A stretch of DNA of 64,000 nt from Bacillota bacterium (GCA_023399055.1 JAEWQV010000034.1:186001-250000), one strand, 5' to 3'; numbered from the stretch's first letter, positions 8,728 to 18,609 are shown. Made by a program: numbers and translations. The notes: generated by a model not told the origin, from the letters alone.

Positions 8728-8765
8728 TAGGGACGGAGGAAGAAAGGAGTAAAGAAAGTTAATTT

Positions 8766-9650
8766 ATGATGAACAAAAAGTTGAAAAGTAAATATGCCCT
8801 TATTCTTAGAAAATACATGACTATTACAATTGGTGCTGCCTTAATGGCACTAGCCAATAACCTGGTATTTGAACCAATGGAGCTGGTTACAGGAGGGGTA
8901 TCCGGTCTGGCAATTGTAGTAAAGTCCTGGACGGAGTTTATTATTGATGGTGGATTTCCAGTATGGTTATTCAGTCTTCTCTGTAATGTGCCTCTATATT
9001 TAATATCTCTAAAAGTGAAGGGTTTACGTTTCCTATTATCAACGCTCTATGGAACCGCTGCTTTTATTTTGGGAATGATGTTGTTCCCAGTGGTTGACCT
9101 GCAGTTACAGGATTATCTTTTGGCTTCTATTATGGGTGGTGCACTCATGGGGCTTGGAATTGGACTTGTGTTTTCCGCACAAGCATCAACCGGTGGAACA
9201 GACCTGTTAGCCAATATCATACAAAACAAAACGAGACATTTATCCATTCCTATTGTAATGACTTGCATCGACGGTGTAATTATAGCAATCGGTGCTGCAC
9301 AATTTGGATTAAAGAATGCGCTATACGCAATCATAGCAGTCTTTGTGGTTGCTAAGGTATCGGATGGTATATTGGAAGGTCTAAAATTTGCTAAGATGGC
9401 ATATATTATTTCGGATGAATATGAGAAAATTGCAGCCGATATCTTAAATAAGATGGACAGAGGAGTTACAGGAATCAGTGCTACGGGAATGTATTCCAAT
9501 CAAGATAAAAAAATGCTTTTCTGCGTAGTTTCCAAGAAAGAAATTGTTAAGATAACTGAAATAGCGCAGAACATTGACCGTAAATCTTTTGTAATTGTTT
9601 GCGATGCAAGAGAGGTTATGGGAGAGGGATTTATTGAATATAGACAGTAA
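8766..9650 (+). CDS. YitT family membrane protein (DUF161/DUF2179)
   Basis: A 294-residue protein. The first 200 residues form about five or six membrane helices with family-typical ALANNLVFEP, ELVTGGVSGLAIV, FSAQASTGGTDLLANI and GVIIAIGAAQFGLKNALYAII. Residues 215-290 form a cytoplasmic DUF2179 domain (AADILNKMDRGVTGISATGMYS, ending FVIVCDAREVMGEGF). YitT proteins are widespread in Firmicutes with no agreed substrate. Two consecutive ATG codons open the gene after an AAAGGAG-containing leader, and it may be co-transcribed with the LCP-like gene. Confidence 0.9.
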   Translation: MMNKKLKSKYALILRKYMTITIGAALMALANNLVFEPMELVTGGVSGLAIVVKSWTEFIIDGGFPVWLFSLLCNVPLYLISLKVKGLRFLLSTLYGTAAFILGMMLFPVVDLQLQDYLLASIMGGALMGLGIGLVFSAQASTGGTDLLANIIQNKTRHLSIPIVMTCIDGVIIAIGAAQFGLKNALYAIIAVFVVAKVSDGILEGLKFAKMAYIISDEYEKIAADILNKMDRGVTGISATGMYSNQDKKMLFCVVSKKEIVKITEIAQNIDRKSFVIVCDAREVMGEGFIEYRQ

Positions 9651-9837
9651 TTTTAAGAATATTTTGCTCTATTATCGGTAAATCTACTTATTTTTGAATC
9701 TCATATACAAATTATACAAAAGCCAAAAACCTATTTTGTTAAAATGGGATATGGTTTATAAACATGAAATGTTGTATCATTACGATATAAGGAAATGTAC
9801 AAGAGCTCATGGAAGCTAATTTTTAGGAGGATATAAA

Positions 9838-10953
9838 ATGGCAAGTTTATCTTTAAAGAACATAACAAAGCAGTATCCTAACGGAGTAGTTGCTGTTAAA
9901 GATTTTAATCTTGAGATAGCTGATAGAGAATTCATCATCTTCGTAGGACCTTCAGGTTGTGGTAAGTCAACTACACTTCGTATGATCGCGGGACTCGAAG
10001 AGATTTCATCCGGTGAGTTATGGATCGGCGACAAATTAGTAAATGATGTTGAACCTAAGGACAGAGATATTGCGATGGTTTTCCAGAACTACGCTTTGTA
10101 TCCACATATGTCTGTATATGACAATATGGCATTCGGTTTAAAGTTAAGAAAAGTTCCTAAGGATCAAATTGATAAATATGTTCAAGAAGCAGCAAGAATT
10201 CTTGATATCGAGCGTTTATTAGACCGTAAGCCAAAGGCTCTTTCCGGTGGTCAGAGACAGCGTGTTGCTATGGGTCGTGCTATCGTTCGTAATCCTAAGG
10301 TATTCCTTATGGATGAGCCTTTATCAAACCTTGATGCTAAGTTAAGAGTACAGATGCGTATCGAGATCTCTAAATTACATCAGAGATTACAGACTACTAT
10401 CATCTATGTAACACATGATCAGACAGAGGCTATGACTCTCGGAACAAGAATCGTTGTTATGAAAGATGGTTTAGTTCAGCAGGTAGATACTCCACAGAAC
10501 TTATATGACAAGCCAAAGAACTTATTCGTTGCTGGTTTCATGGGATCTCCTCAGATGAACTTTGCAGATGCAGTTGTATCTAAAAAAGGCAGTGATGTAT
10601 TTGTAACTTTCGGTACTAATACAGTTAAGCTTCCTGAAGGAAAAGCAAAGAAAGTAATCGATGGCGGTTATGATGGCAAGACAGTAGTAATTGGTATCCG
10701 TCCAGAAGATATTCATGATGAAGAAGTATTCTTAAGCAACTCTCCTGATAGCGTAATCGAAGCTACAGTAAGAGTATATGAGTTATTAGGTGCAGAAGTA
10801 TTCTTATACTTCAGCGTGGATGAAACATTAGAAATTACTGCACGTGTTAATCCTCGTACTACAGCAAGACCTGATGATACATTAAAGATTGCATTTGACA
10901 TGTCTAAACTTCATGTATTTGATAAAGAGACAGAGCAGGTTATCACAAACTAA
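9838..10953 (+). CDS. ugpC: Multi-sugar ABC transporter ATPase (UgpC/MsmK type)
   Basis: A 371-residue ATPase with Walker [10 protein letters not shown] (about residue 37), Q-loop [13 protein letters not shown], signature [14 protein letters not shown], Walker [15 protein letters not shown], the H-loop [11 protein letters not shown], and a C-terminal OB-type regulatory domain from about residue 240. It stands alone without permease or binding-protein genes. This is typical of MsmK/MsiK-like ATPases in Firmicutes that energise many carbohydrate importers. The even codon use and strong AGGAGGATATAAA site suggest high expression. It ends at its own strong terminator. Confidence 0.93.
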   Translation: MASLSLKNITKQYPNGVVAVKDFNLEIADREFIIFVGPSGCGKSTTLRMIAGLEEISSGELWIGDKLVNDVEPKDRDIAMVFQNYALYPHMSVYDNMAFGLKLRKVPKDQIDKYVQEAARILDIERLLDRKPKALSGGQRQRVAMGRAIVRNPKVFLMDEPLSNLDAKLRVQMRIEISKLHQRLQTTIIYVTHDQTEAMTLGTRIVVMKDGLVQQVDTPQNLYDKPKNLFVAGFMGSPQMNFADAVVSKKGSDVFVTFGTNTVKLPEGKAKKVIDGGYDGKTVVIGIRPEDIHDEEVFLSNSPDSVIEATVRVYELLGAEVFLYFSVDETLEITARVNPRTTARPDDTLKIAFDMSKLHVFDKETEQVITN

Positions 10954-10969
10954 TAAATAGATATATTTT

Positions 10970-10996
10970 GGGGAACACTTAAGTGTTCCCCTTTTT
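10970..10996 (+). terminator. Rho-independent terminator of ugpC
   Basis: Perfect 11-bp arms (GGGGAACACTT and AAGTGTTCCCC) followed by TTTTT, 17 bases after the ugpC stop codon. Confidence 0.92.
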
Positions 10997-11006
10997 GATA
11001 TATAAC

Positions 11007-11034
11007 AAGATGAAAAGACTTTTCATTTCATCTT
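11007..11034. repeat. Dispersed 28-bp hairpin element, copy A
   Basis: AAGATGAAA and TTTCATCTT are exact reverse complements. By eye the 28 bases match 21 of 28 positions of a second element at 25164-25191. Both lie 10-20 bases past a strong terminator. The rest of the 317-base gap up to the CdaR-type gene is AT-rich and shows no gene or clear promoter. Confidence 0.5.
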
Positions 11035-11313
11035 ATTACGTGAAGGTAAGGCGGTATCAATAAAGCCTAATTTTTTTATTATATTCATTGAAAGATAGAT
11101 AGGACAAGAGACTGTGGAGTCTCAATATATGTTACTAAAATATAGTTTAAATAATAAACTAATCCGATAAACTTGTTTTTTGATAGTATTTTACTAAAAT
11201 ATTTATGCAAATCTTATAAAATTAGTTTACTTCTTTGAATTTCAATGTTAAAATATCTTTCGTATACATGAATTTTAAAGAAAAATAGAAATATAATATA
11301 AAGGAGTGAAATC

Positions 11314-12402
11314 ATGATTTCCAATCAAATTCTTCAAAGCACCATCGATGGATTAAAAGGGATCACTCGTATCGATATTTGTGTTATGGATACGGAAGGT
11401 AAAGTGCTTGCTACTACCATTGAAAATGCGGATCAGTATGAGAATGCTGTATTATCTTTTGTGGCGTCTCCAGCAGACAGTCAGGCAATACAGGGCTACC
11501 AGTTTTTTAAGGTATTTGATGAGCATCAGTTGGAGTATGTTATTCTGGCAAGGGGCGACAGTGAGGATGTATTCATGATTGGAAAGATTGCTTCTTTCCA
11601 AATACAGAATTTACTGGTTGCTTATAAAGAAAGATACGACAAGGATAACTTTATTAAGAACCTGCTGTTAGATAATCTTCTTCTAGTAGACATATATAAC
11701 CGTGCTAAGAAACTTCATATCGATACAGAAGCTAGACGTGTGGTTTATATTATCGAGACAAAGAATGAAAAAGACGCGAATGCATTAGAGACTGTTAGAA
11801 GCTTGTTCTCCGGCAAAACAAAGGATTTTATTACAGCTGTTGATGAGAAGAATATTATTCTTGTAAAAGAAGTGAAACAGAATGAGTCCTATGAAGATTT
11901 AAATAAGACTGCTAAGGTTATCCTTGATATGTTGAATACCGAAGCTATGACAAAGGTACATGTATCTTATGGCACAATAGTGAATGAGATTAAAGACGTA
12001 TCTAGATCTTACAAGGAAGCTAAGATGGCATTAGATGTCGGCAAGATCTTCTATAGCGGCAGAAATGTAGTGGCTTATAATAATTTGGGAATTGGCAGAC
12101 TTATTTATCAATTACCTATGCCACTCTGTAAGATGTTCATTAAGGAAATCTTTGAAGGTAAATCTCCGGACGATTTCGATGAAGAGACACTCACAACAAT
12201 CAATAAGTTCTTTGAAAACAGCTTAAATGTATCCGAGACCTCAAGACAATTATATATCCATCGTAACACATTGGTATATAGACTTGATAAGCTGCAAAAG
12301 AGTACTAATCTTGATCTTCGTGTGTTTGAGGATGCAATTACATTTAAGATTGCTCTTATGGTAGTAAAATACATGAAGTATATGGAACAATTGGATTATT
12401 AA
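11314..12402 (+). CDS. CdaR/PucR-type transcriptional regulator
   Basis: A 362-residue protein. The N-terminal 110 residues look like a sensor domain (DICVMDTEGKVLATT, then FMIGKIASFQIQNLL). The middle 130 residues are a GGDEF-like domain as in CdaR (ARRVVYIIET through YGTIVNEIKDVSRSYKEAKMAL). The C-terminal 60 residues are a PucR-type helix-turn-helix (NVSETSRQLYIHRNTLVYRLDKL). Relatives sense sugar diacids or other small carbon compounds. Its place directly after ugpC suggests a role in carbohydrate-uptake control, which is inference. The start follows AAAGGAGTGAAATC. Confidence 0.85.
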   Translation: MISNQILQSTIDGLKGITRIDICVMDTEGKVLATTIENADQYENAVLSFVASPADSQAIQGYQFFKVFDEHQLEYVILARGDSEDVFMIGKIASFQIQNLLVAYKERYDKDNFIKNLLLDNLLLVDIYNRAKKLHIDTEARRVVYIIETKNEKDANALETVRSLFSGKTKDFITAVDEKNIILVKEVKQNESYEDLNKTAKVILDMLNTEAMTKVHVSYGTIVNEIKDVSRSYKEAKMALDVGKIFYSGRNVVAYNNLGIGRLIYQLPMPLCKMFIKEIFEGKSPDDFDEETLTTINKFFENSLNVSETSRQLYIHRNTLVYRLDKLQKSTNLDLRVFEDAITFKIALMVVKYMKYMEQLDY

Positions 12403-12408
12403 TAATGA

Positions 12409-12453
12409 GGCTGTTGCAAAACGAAGAAGTATAACTATAGTTTTGCAGCAGCC
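12409..12453 (+). terminator. Hairpin after the CdaR-type gene, probable terminator
   Basis: GGCTGTTGCAAAAC and GTTTTGCAGCAGCC pair over 14 bp with one mismatch around a 17-base loop, beginning 6 bases past the stop codon. Only a short CTTTT follows, so termination may be partial. Confidence 0.5.
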
Positions 12454-12576
12454 ATGCTTTTCAAGAAAGCAAAGCCTGTATTAACAAACATATAACGTTT
12501 AATTGATAATATTTTAGGAGATGTTTTATGTGCTTTTGACAGGTTAATGATATTGGCAAATGGAGGTGTGTTTATT

Positions 12577-13827
12577 ATGCGTAAGAATTTTTTGACCGGT
12601 TTGTTAACAGGAATCGGCAGCGCTTTGTTCATTTTCGTCCTACTTATAGCTGCCCTATTCTATTTCAGTGATAAAACGGAGGCAGACAGCAGTGATGCCA
12701 AGGAAATTTCTAATAACCAAGAGGTTGAAGAACCAACTGCAGTTGTTAACTATAACAAGATAGTTAAAAAATTAGAATTTCTAGAAAAGCTAGTTGATGC
12801 AAATTATCTGGAAAGCGTTGATAATGTGTCCTTTGAAGATGGTATTTACAAGGGATTTATCAGCAGCTTGGAAGATCCGTATTCTACTTATTTTACCAAA
12901 GAGGAATATAGTGCGTTGATGGAGAGTTCTTCGGGTATTTATTGTGGAATAGGAGCTACCGTTAGTCAAGATGTAAAGACCGGTATCATTACAATTGTGA
13001 AGCCATTTAAGAACAGTCCAGCAATAAAAGCGGGGCTTCTGCCAGGAGATATTATTATAAAGGTGGATGAAGAAGAAGTTACAGGTAAAGATTTGTCTGA
13101 AGTGGTTAGCCACATGAAGGGAATTGAAGGTACGACAGTAGACCTTTCCATAGGACGTGAAGGTGAGAAGGAACCACTGAAGTTTACCATAACCAGACAA
13201 GAAATTGAAGTTCCAACCATTGAATATCAGATGCTGGATAATAGTATCGGCTATATTATTATTACTCAATTTGATGAGGTAACTGTTGCACAGTTTAATG
13301 AAGCTGTGAATACGCTGGAAAAGAAGAAAATGAAGGGTCTTATTGTAGATGTTAGAAATAATCCAGGTGGATTGTTGGATGCAGTTGTTAACGTCCTGGA
13401 TCGTTTGCTTCCTCCTGAACTGATTGTTTATACAATGGATAAGAACAATGAACGAACAGAAGAAAATGCTACAGATGATAAGAAAATCAAAATTCCGATG
13501 GCAGTACTGATCAATGGTAATAGTGCAAGTGCGGCGGAGATCTTTGCAGGAACACTACAAGATTATAAGACTGCTACTATCGTTGGTACCACGAGTTTTG
13601 GAAAAGGAATTGTTCAACAGGTAATTCCTTTATCTGATGGAACAGCAGTTAAACTTACCATTTCAAAATATTATACTCCAAATGGACGTAATATTCATGG
13701 AACTGGCATTAAACCGGATGTTACAGTTGAGTTGAAGGAAGAGCTTGCAAAGGAAGTTAACATTCCGATTGACAAGGATAATCAACTACAAGAAGCAATC
13801 AAAGTTTTAAAGAAAAAGATAAAATAA
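12577..13827 (+). CDS. S41 C-terminal processing protease (CtpA/CtpB-like)
   Basis: A 416-residue protein with an N-terminal signal/anchor helix (FLTGLLTGIGSALFIFVLLIAALFYF), a PDZ domain at about residues 100-190 (GIGATVSQ through AGLLPGDIIIKVDEEEV) and an S41 peptidase domain. The catalytic serine lies in INGNSASAAEIFAGTL and the lysine in TSFGKGIVQQ. The ATG at 12577 follows GGAGGTG. An in-frame ATG 30 bases upstream has a poorer site. Family members trim secreted or envelope proteins and in Bacillus act in sporulation signalling. The role here is unknown. Confidence 0.9.
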   Translation: MRKNFLTGLLTGIGSALFIFVLLIAALFYFSDKTEADSSDAKEISNNQEVEEPTAVVNYNKIVKKLEFLEKLVDANYLESVDNVSFEDGIYKGFISSLEDPYSTYFTKEEYSALMESSSGIYCGIGATVSQDVKTGIITIVKPFKNSPAIKAGLLPGDIIIKVDEEEVTGKDLSEVVSHMKGIEGTTVDLSIGREGEKEPLKFTITRQEIEVPTIEYQMLDNSIGYIIITQFDEVTVAQFNEAVNTLEKKKMKGLIVDVRNNPGGLLDAVVNVLDRLLPPELIVYTMDKNNERTEENATDDKKIKIPMAVLINGNSASAAEIFAGTLQDYKTATIVGTTSFGKGIVQQVIPLSDGTAVKLTISKYYTPNGRNIHGTGIKPDVTVELKEELAKEVNIPIDKDNQLQEAIKVLKKKIK

Positions 13828-13858
13828 TTAAGACTATGCTAAGCGTAGTCCCAATATA

Positions 13859-13901
13859 GAAAAGGGTGGATTTTGGGTAACCAATCTTCATCCTTTTTTC
13901 G
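13859..13901 (+). terminator. Terminator of the S41 protease gene
   Basis: AAAAGGGTGGATT pairs imperfectly with AATCTTCATCCTTTT, followed by a T-run. A small GACTATGC/GCGTAGTC hairpin precedes it at about 13832-13850. It separates the protease gene from the flagellar block. Confidence 0.6.
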
Positions 13902-13952
13902 TTTTCTGTCGTTATATCTGGATAATTTCTCAAAGAAAGTTTTAAAATACTA

Positions 13953-13979
13953 TAATATTAATTAAGAATCTTCCGATAA
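13953..13979 (+). promoter_or_regulatory. Sigma-28 (SigD/FliA) type promoter of the flgM operon
   Basis: TAAT - 15 bases - TCCGATAA, against the SigD consensus TAAA-N14-16-GCCGATAT/A. It lies 58 bases upstream of flgM. Placing flgM under sigma-28 control is the known arrangement in other flagellated bacteria. Confidence 0.65.
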
Positions 13980-14036
13980 ATATTATAAGCAACAGGAAAC
14001 CTATAGAGTTTTCGGTGAAGATGGGTGGTGATAAGG

Positions 14037-14306
14037 ATGCGTATCGATGCATTCAATAAGGTTAGTGAATTATATAAGTCAACCAGTGTAAAGAATACGT
14101 CAAAACCAACAAGTAGTAGTTTTAGTGATAAGCTTGAACTGTCACAAGCTGGTAAGGATTATCAGATTGCAAAGCAGGTTGTAGCACGCACTCCGGATAT
14201 CAGGGAGACAACTTTAGAAGATATCAAAAAACGTATGGAAGCTGGCACTTATAACATCACAATCAAAGATGTTGCAGACAAGTTGATCGATAACGCTGAC
14301 CTATAA
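14037..14306 (+). CDS. flgM: Anti-sigma-28 factor FlgM
   Basis: An 89-residue protein matching Firmicutes FlgM. It has a disordered, S/T-rich N-terminal half (NTSKPTSSSFSDKLELS), then the conserved helical C-terminal part (PDIRETTLEDIKKRMEAGTY and DVADKLIDN). FlgM binds SigD/FliA until the hook is complete, so that late genes are held back. The ATG at 14037 lies behind GGTGGTGATAAGG. Two in-frame GTG codons at 14025 and 14028 are less likely starts. It is the first gene of the flgM-flgN-flgK-flgK-flgL run. Confidence 0.92.
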   Translation: MRIDAFNKVSELYKSTSVKNTSKPTSSSFSDKLELSQAGKDYQIAKQVVARTPDIRETTLEDIKKRMEAGTYNITIKDVADKLIDNADL

Positions 14307-14363
14307 TTTTTGGTCAGCGGATCAACGAGGTAGGAATGTACCTGCATAGGAAAGAGGTTTACT

Positions 14364-14879
14364 TTGGCAAGTTTAATTGATGAATTGATCTTAATCTTGG
14401 AGCAGGAATATGATGTTTATCAGAAATTAATACCGATAGCAAATGAGAAGACACAGGTCATCGTAAAAAATGACCTAGCTGCTTTACAGGAGATTACGAA
14501 AAAAGAACAGTTATCGGTGGATAAAATCAGTGCTCTGGAACACAAAAGAGACAATGTTATGATAAATATAAAGACAGTAATCAATAGAAAATCTGGTGAA
14601 TTTACGCTTAAAACTCTTGTTGGCTTAATGGAAAATCAGCCAAAGGAGCAGAAAGCGCTTTCTATATTACATGATAATCTTAAAAAAGTAATTGATTCAC
14701 TTGTGGAAGTGAATAATCGCAACAAATTATTAATACAACAATCCCTAGAGATGATAGAATTCAATATGAATTTTATTCAAAGCACAAGGATGGCGCCGGG
14801 GAACAATACTTACACAAAAGGTGCTTCAACATACGAAGCCCAATCGCAGGGAACACGGATGTTTGATGCGAAACAGTAA
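14364..14879 (+). CDS. flgN: FlgN-type export chaperone for hook-associated proteins
   Basis: A 171-residue, almost wholly helical protein with the FlgN-family N terminus (LIDELILILEQEYDVYQKL) and repeated heptads (LAALQEITKKEQLSVDKISALEHKR). FlgN guards FlgK and FlgL before export, and its gene lies directly between flgM and flgK, as in Bacillus. Translation appears to begin at TTG 14364, 5-6 bases after GAGG. No ATG is positioned well. Confidence 0.85.
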   Translation: MASLIDELILILEQEYDVYQKLIPIANEKTQVIVKNDLAALQEITKKEQLSVDKISALEHKRDNVMINIKTVINRKSGEFTLKTLVGLMENQPKEQKALSILHDNLKKVIDSLVEVNNRNKLLIQQSLEMIEFNMNFIQSTRMAPGNNTYTKGASTYEAQSQGTRMFDAKQ

Positions 14880-14900
14880 GAGTAAGGTTAGGTGGAGTTC

Positions 14901-16634
14901 ATGGGTTCATTAAGCGGCTTATATATTGGTGTGTCCGGTCTGAATGTGAGTCAGGCGGCTTTGAATGTAACCTCCCATAATTTAGCTAACGTTGATACCA
15001 AGGGTTTTGTTCGACAGCAGGCAGTATTAACGGACTTTAACTATATTAAAATGGGAGATTCTTATATGTCCTCTATGCAGAAAGGCTTAGGGGCTAATTT
15101 TGCTACCGTAAAACAAGTTAGAGATACGTTTCTTGATCAGGCCTATCGCCAGGAAGTTGGTCGGCAGGCCTTTTATGAATCCCAATATTCAGCGGTTAAT
15201 GAAGTTGAGGGCTTATTTGGCGAATTGGAAGGAGAAACCTTTCAAAAGACTTTAAGTACCTTTTGGACTTCTTTGCAGGAATTGGGTAAAGAACCCGATA
15301 GTGTCGTGGCTAGAGCAACCCTGATACAGTCGGCAGTAACCTTTTTGGAAAGAGCAAATAATATTTCAAAACAGCTTACAGACTATCAGCTTAATTTAAA
15401 TACACAGATTAAAGATCAGGTTGAGCGCATCAATGAAATTGGTAACGAATTAAAAACGCTGAACCTTAAAATCAGACAGTATGAGAGTACAGGTGTTGAG
15501 AAAGCGAATGATTTAAGAGATCAGCGCAATAACCTGCTAGATGAGCTTGGGAAATACGGAAACATTACATATAAAGAAAATATAAATGGAATTGTTAATG
15601 TTAATTTTGAAGGAATGCCTTTTGTTACAGAAGATTCAGTATTTATGATGAATACAGTGCCGGTTGATGATACGACACAAATGTTAAAACCGGTATGGGC
15701 GGCATATGGTGGTGCAGATGTATTCAACCTAGATAAAGTTCCAACTGCTGATAAAAATAACGATATTGGCTCATTAAAAGGATTATTAGTTGCCAGAGGG
15801 TCAAAACAGGCTAACTATACGGATATTCCCGTAAGAAGTAATTATGAGACAGACACCTTATATAATGCAGCTGTTATGGATTACAACAATAAAACCAATG
15901 CTTCAGTTATCATGACGGTACAGGCACAGTTTGATCAGTTGATTCATGGGATTACCACAACGATTAATGATATCCTAAGCCCAAATAAGACAGTTACTTT
16001 ACCAGATGGAACTACATTAAAAATATTAGACGAAGAAAATGCTCCGGTGGGTATGGATGCAGATAAGACTATGGGTGAAGGCTTATTTAACAGAAAATCA
16101 TCACCTCGTTATGAAGAGCCGGTAGAGATACAAATTGTCGATGAAAATGGTGACACAGTGCCAATTATGGCACGCATTTATATTGAGGAAGATTCATCAG
16201 ATAATTATTCCTTATTTACACTGGGGGAAATTGAGGTTAATCCCGAAATATTAAACAGTTATGCCTTAATTGCACTTTCAAGTAATACGGGATCGGGTGA
16301 TTTTGATATTGCAGCAGTAGATAAGCTTCTATCAAAGTGGCAGGAACCATTTTCAACCTTATCACCCAATACTTTGACAAAAAATAATTTTGATGATTAC
16401 TACACTTCGTTTATGTCTGAAATAGCAAATCGGGGTCAACAGTTAAATACCATTAGCGTTAATCAGGCGTCTATGGTTGAAAGTATTGACAACCAAAGGA
16501 TGCAGGTAACCGGTGTATCCTCGGATGAAGAGTTAACCAATATGATCAAATACCAGCATGCATATAATGCAGCAGCAAGGTACGTAAATGTTGTCAGTCA
16601 GATGCTGGAGGACGTTATCGTAAAGTTAGCCTAG
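14901..16634 (+). CDS. flgK: Flagellar hook-associated protein 1 (FlgK), copy 1
   Basis: A 577-residue protein with the rod/hook-type N terminus (SGLNVSQAALNVTSHNLANVDTKG within residues 8-35, then FVRQ), a helical D0/D1 region (FYESQYSAVNEVEGLFGE), a variable middle, and a C terminus typical of FlgK (QVTGVSSDEELTNMIKYQHAY through MLEDVI). FlgK forms the first hook-filament junction zone. The ATG at 14901 follows AGGTGG at 5 bases. A GTG at 14892 is in frame. It is followed by a second, diverged FlgK. Confidence 0.92.
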   Translation: MGSLSGLYIGVSGLNVSQAALNVTSHNLANVDTKGFVRQQAVLTDFNYIKMGDSYMSSMQKGLGANFATVKQVRDTFLDQAYRQEVGRQAFYESQYSAVNEVEGLFGELEGETFQKTLSTFWTSLQELGKEPDSVVARATLIQSAVTFLERANNISKQLTDYQLNLNTQIKDQVERINEIGNELKTLNLKIRQYESTGVEKANDLRDQRNNLLDELGKYGNITYKENINGIVNVNFEGMPFVTEDSVFMMNTVPVDDTTQMLKPVWAAYGGADVFNLDKVPTADKNNDIGSLKGLLVARGSKQANYTDIPVRSNYETDTLYNAAVMDYNNKTNASVIMTVQAQFDQLIHGITTTINDILSPNKTVTLPDGTTLKILDEENAPVGMDADKTMGEGLFNRKSSPRYEEPVEIQIVDENGDTVPIMARIYIEEDSSDNYSLFTLGEIEVNPEILNSYALIALSSNTGSGDFDIAAVDKLLSKWQEPFSTLSPNTLTKNNFDDYYTSFMSEIANRGQQLNTISVNQASMVESIDNQRMQVTGVSSDEELTNMIKYQHAYNAAARYVNVVSQMLEDVIVKLA

Positions 16635-16752
16635 GAATAACCATAGTTAATTCCAAAACATAGAAACTATATAATTGGAACTGTATATTTTGATGAAAAC
16701 GAAAGTTAATTCATAATTATCGATAGGAATAACAAGGTAAAGAGGTGAAAGT

Positions 16753-18609
16753 ATGGCATCAACATTTTTTGGACTAAATATAGGACAGACTGGTCTTTAT
16801 GCATATCAAGCGGCTCTTGATACAACTGCTCATAATATAACAAATTCAGAAACAGAGGGCTATACTCGACAGGTTATGAGTCAGAAAGCGGGAAAAGCTC
16901 TTTTGATGAATAGCTCCTATGGTATGGCAGGTACCGGTGTAGCAATAGGTGGTGTTACACAGTTAAGAGACGAGTACTACGACTTAAAATTTAGAAAAAA
17001 TAATGCACTGTATGGTGAATATGACAGCAAGTCACATTATATGACAGAAATTGAAAACTATTTTAATGAAATAAATGACGACGGGTTTACCACTACTTTT
17101 AATTCTATGTACGATAGTTTGCAGGAATTGCTAAAGAACCCTTCCAGTCTTACTGTTCGTACCCAGGTAATAAACTATGCGCAGAGTGTGACGGAATATT
17201 TTAATTCCATATCCACTAACTTAAAGAGCGTTCAGGAAGAGTGTAATTTTGAGATTCGCAATCAGGTGGAGCATATAAACTCCATATCACAACAGATTGC
17301 ATCCTTAACAAAGCAAATCAATACACTGGAAGTAAATGGTGGAAAAGCAAATGATTTAAGGGATCAGAGAGCATTGTTGGTGGATGAGCTTTCTCAAATT
17401 GCTAATGTATCTGTAACAGAAAAAACAGTTGGTGCAGAAATTGGTATAACCAGTTATGTAGTTAAATTGGACGGAGCAGTACTTGTGGATGGCACCAATA
17501 CCAATACATTAAAGGTTGTTCCCAGAGAGCAAAAAATAAATCAAAATGACATCGATGGACTTTATGATATAACCTGGGGGAATGGACAGTCCTTTAATGA
17601 ACGAAGTGCAACCCTTGGAGGAGCGCTAAAAGCATTATTAGAAGTACGAGATGGTAATAATCAGTTTAATTTACGGGGGTCAGTAAGCGCACAAGCAGGT
17701 GACTCTCACATAATTATGACGGATACTAATATAAATTCCATAGAGAAGTTAAGCATACCGGAAACTGGCGTTCTCACAGTTGGAAACAGAGAATATGTGT
17801 ACACTGGATTTGAGGTTACGAAGGATTCGGATAGTGGCAACTTTATCTATACTTTTGAACTGAAAGATTCAGCTGTAGTCGATGTTACTGATCAGCCCTC
17901 CTCCATTGGTGAGAGTATTAACTATAAGGGCATTCCTTACTATATGAGCCAGTTAAATGAATTTACCAGAACTTTCGCAAAAGCCTTTAATGATATCCAT
18001 CGGTCTGGAGTTGACTTAAATGGTAATTCTGGAATGGATTTCTTTAATGCTACCAATAAGGTTAGCGGTAGAACTTATACCTTTGGACCTTTGGAAGGTT
18101 CTGAAGACAGTGAATATTACGATTATGAAACGTTTAACTCACAGACAGGCGGCTATGCAGATGAAATTCCAGATAATCAGCCTTTGTATGGTTCCTATTA
18201 TTTAATGACTGCAGAGAATTTTTGCATCAGCAAAGAACTTATAGCGGATTCAAGATTATTGGCAGCCTCATCGGATGTAGTTAATGGTGCAGAAGATAAT
18301 AGCATTATAGACAAACTTATTGCATTAAAAGGAAATAAAATGCTGTTCAAGCAAGGTTCGCCAGAGGGGTTTTTCCAGACCATGATTGCAGAAATTGGTA
18401 TTGATACTGCCAAAGCCAATACCTTTTCAGAAGCACAGGCGAATATGCTGGATGCAATCAAAAACCAGAGGCTTTCCATTTCTGGCGTAGATGTAGATGA
18501 AGAGGCAATGAACCTTGTGCGTTTTCAAAATGCTTATAATTTATCAGCAAAAGTTATTAGTGTAATGGATGAGGTCTATGACAAGCTAATTAATTATATG
18601 GGTGTCTAG
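16753..18609 (+). CDS. flgK: Flagellar hook-associated protein 1 (FlgK), copy 2
   Basis: A 618-residue FlgK with N-terminal GLNIGQTGLYAYQAALDTTA and HNITNSETEGYTRQ, a helical segment with coiled-coil tendency (ISQQIASLTKQINTLEVNGGKANDLRDQRALLVDEL), a long variable middle, and C-terminal SISGVDVDEEAMNLVRFQNAYN. Both FlgK copies keep the N- and C-terminal helices needed for assembly and differ strongly between them. The 118-base gap before it contains no convincing promoter. The start follows AAAGAGGTGAAAGT. Confidence 0.92.
   Translation: MASTFFGLNIGQTGLYAYQAALDTTAHNITNSETEGYTRQVMSQKAGKALLMNSSYGMAGTGVAIGGVTQLRDEYYDLKFRKNNALYGEYDSKSHYMTEIENYFNEINDDGFTTTFNSMYDSLQELLKNPSSLTVRTQVINYAQSVTEYFNSISTNLKSVQEECNFEIRNQVEHINSISQQIASLTKQINTLEVNGGKANDLRDQRALLVDELSQIANVSVTEKTVGAEIGITSYVVKLDGAVLVDGTNTNTLKVVPREQKINQNDIDGLYDITWGNGQSFNERSATLGGALKALLEVRDGNNQFNLRGSVSAQAGDSHIIMTDTNINSIEKLSIPETGVLTVGNREYVYTGFEVTKDSDSGNFIYTFELKDSAVVDVTDQPSSIGESINYKGIPYYMSQLNEFTRTFAKAFNDIHRSGVDLNGNSGMDFFNATNKVSGRTYTFGPLEGSEDSEYYDYETFNSQTGGYADEIPDNQPLYGSYYLMTAENFCISKELIADSRLLAASSDVVNGAEDNSIIDKLIALKGNKMLFKQGSPEGFFQTMIAEIGIDTAKANTFSEAQANMLDAIKNQRLSISGVDVDEEAMNLVRFQNAYNLSAKVISVMDEVYDKLINYMGV

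Noticed and set aside
12790..13269. 159-residue minus-strand open frame inside the S41 protease gene
   Set aside because: It is antisense to clear PDZ and protease motifs, so it is a shadow frame.
16719..16726. ATCGATAG upstream of the second flgK as a sigma-28 -10 box
   Set aside because: Only 5 of 8 bases match, and no TAA-type -35 lies 15-16 bases upstream.
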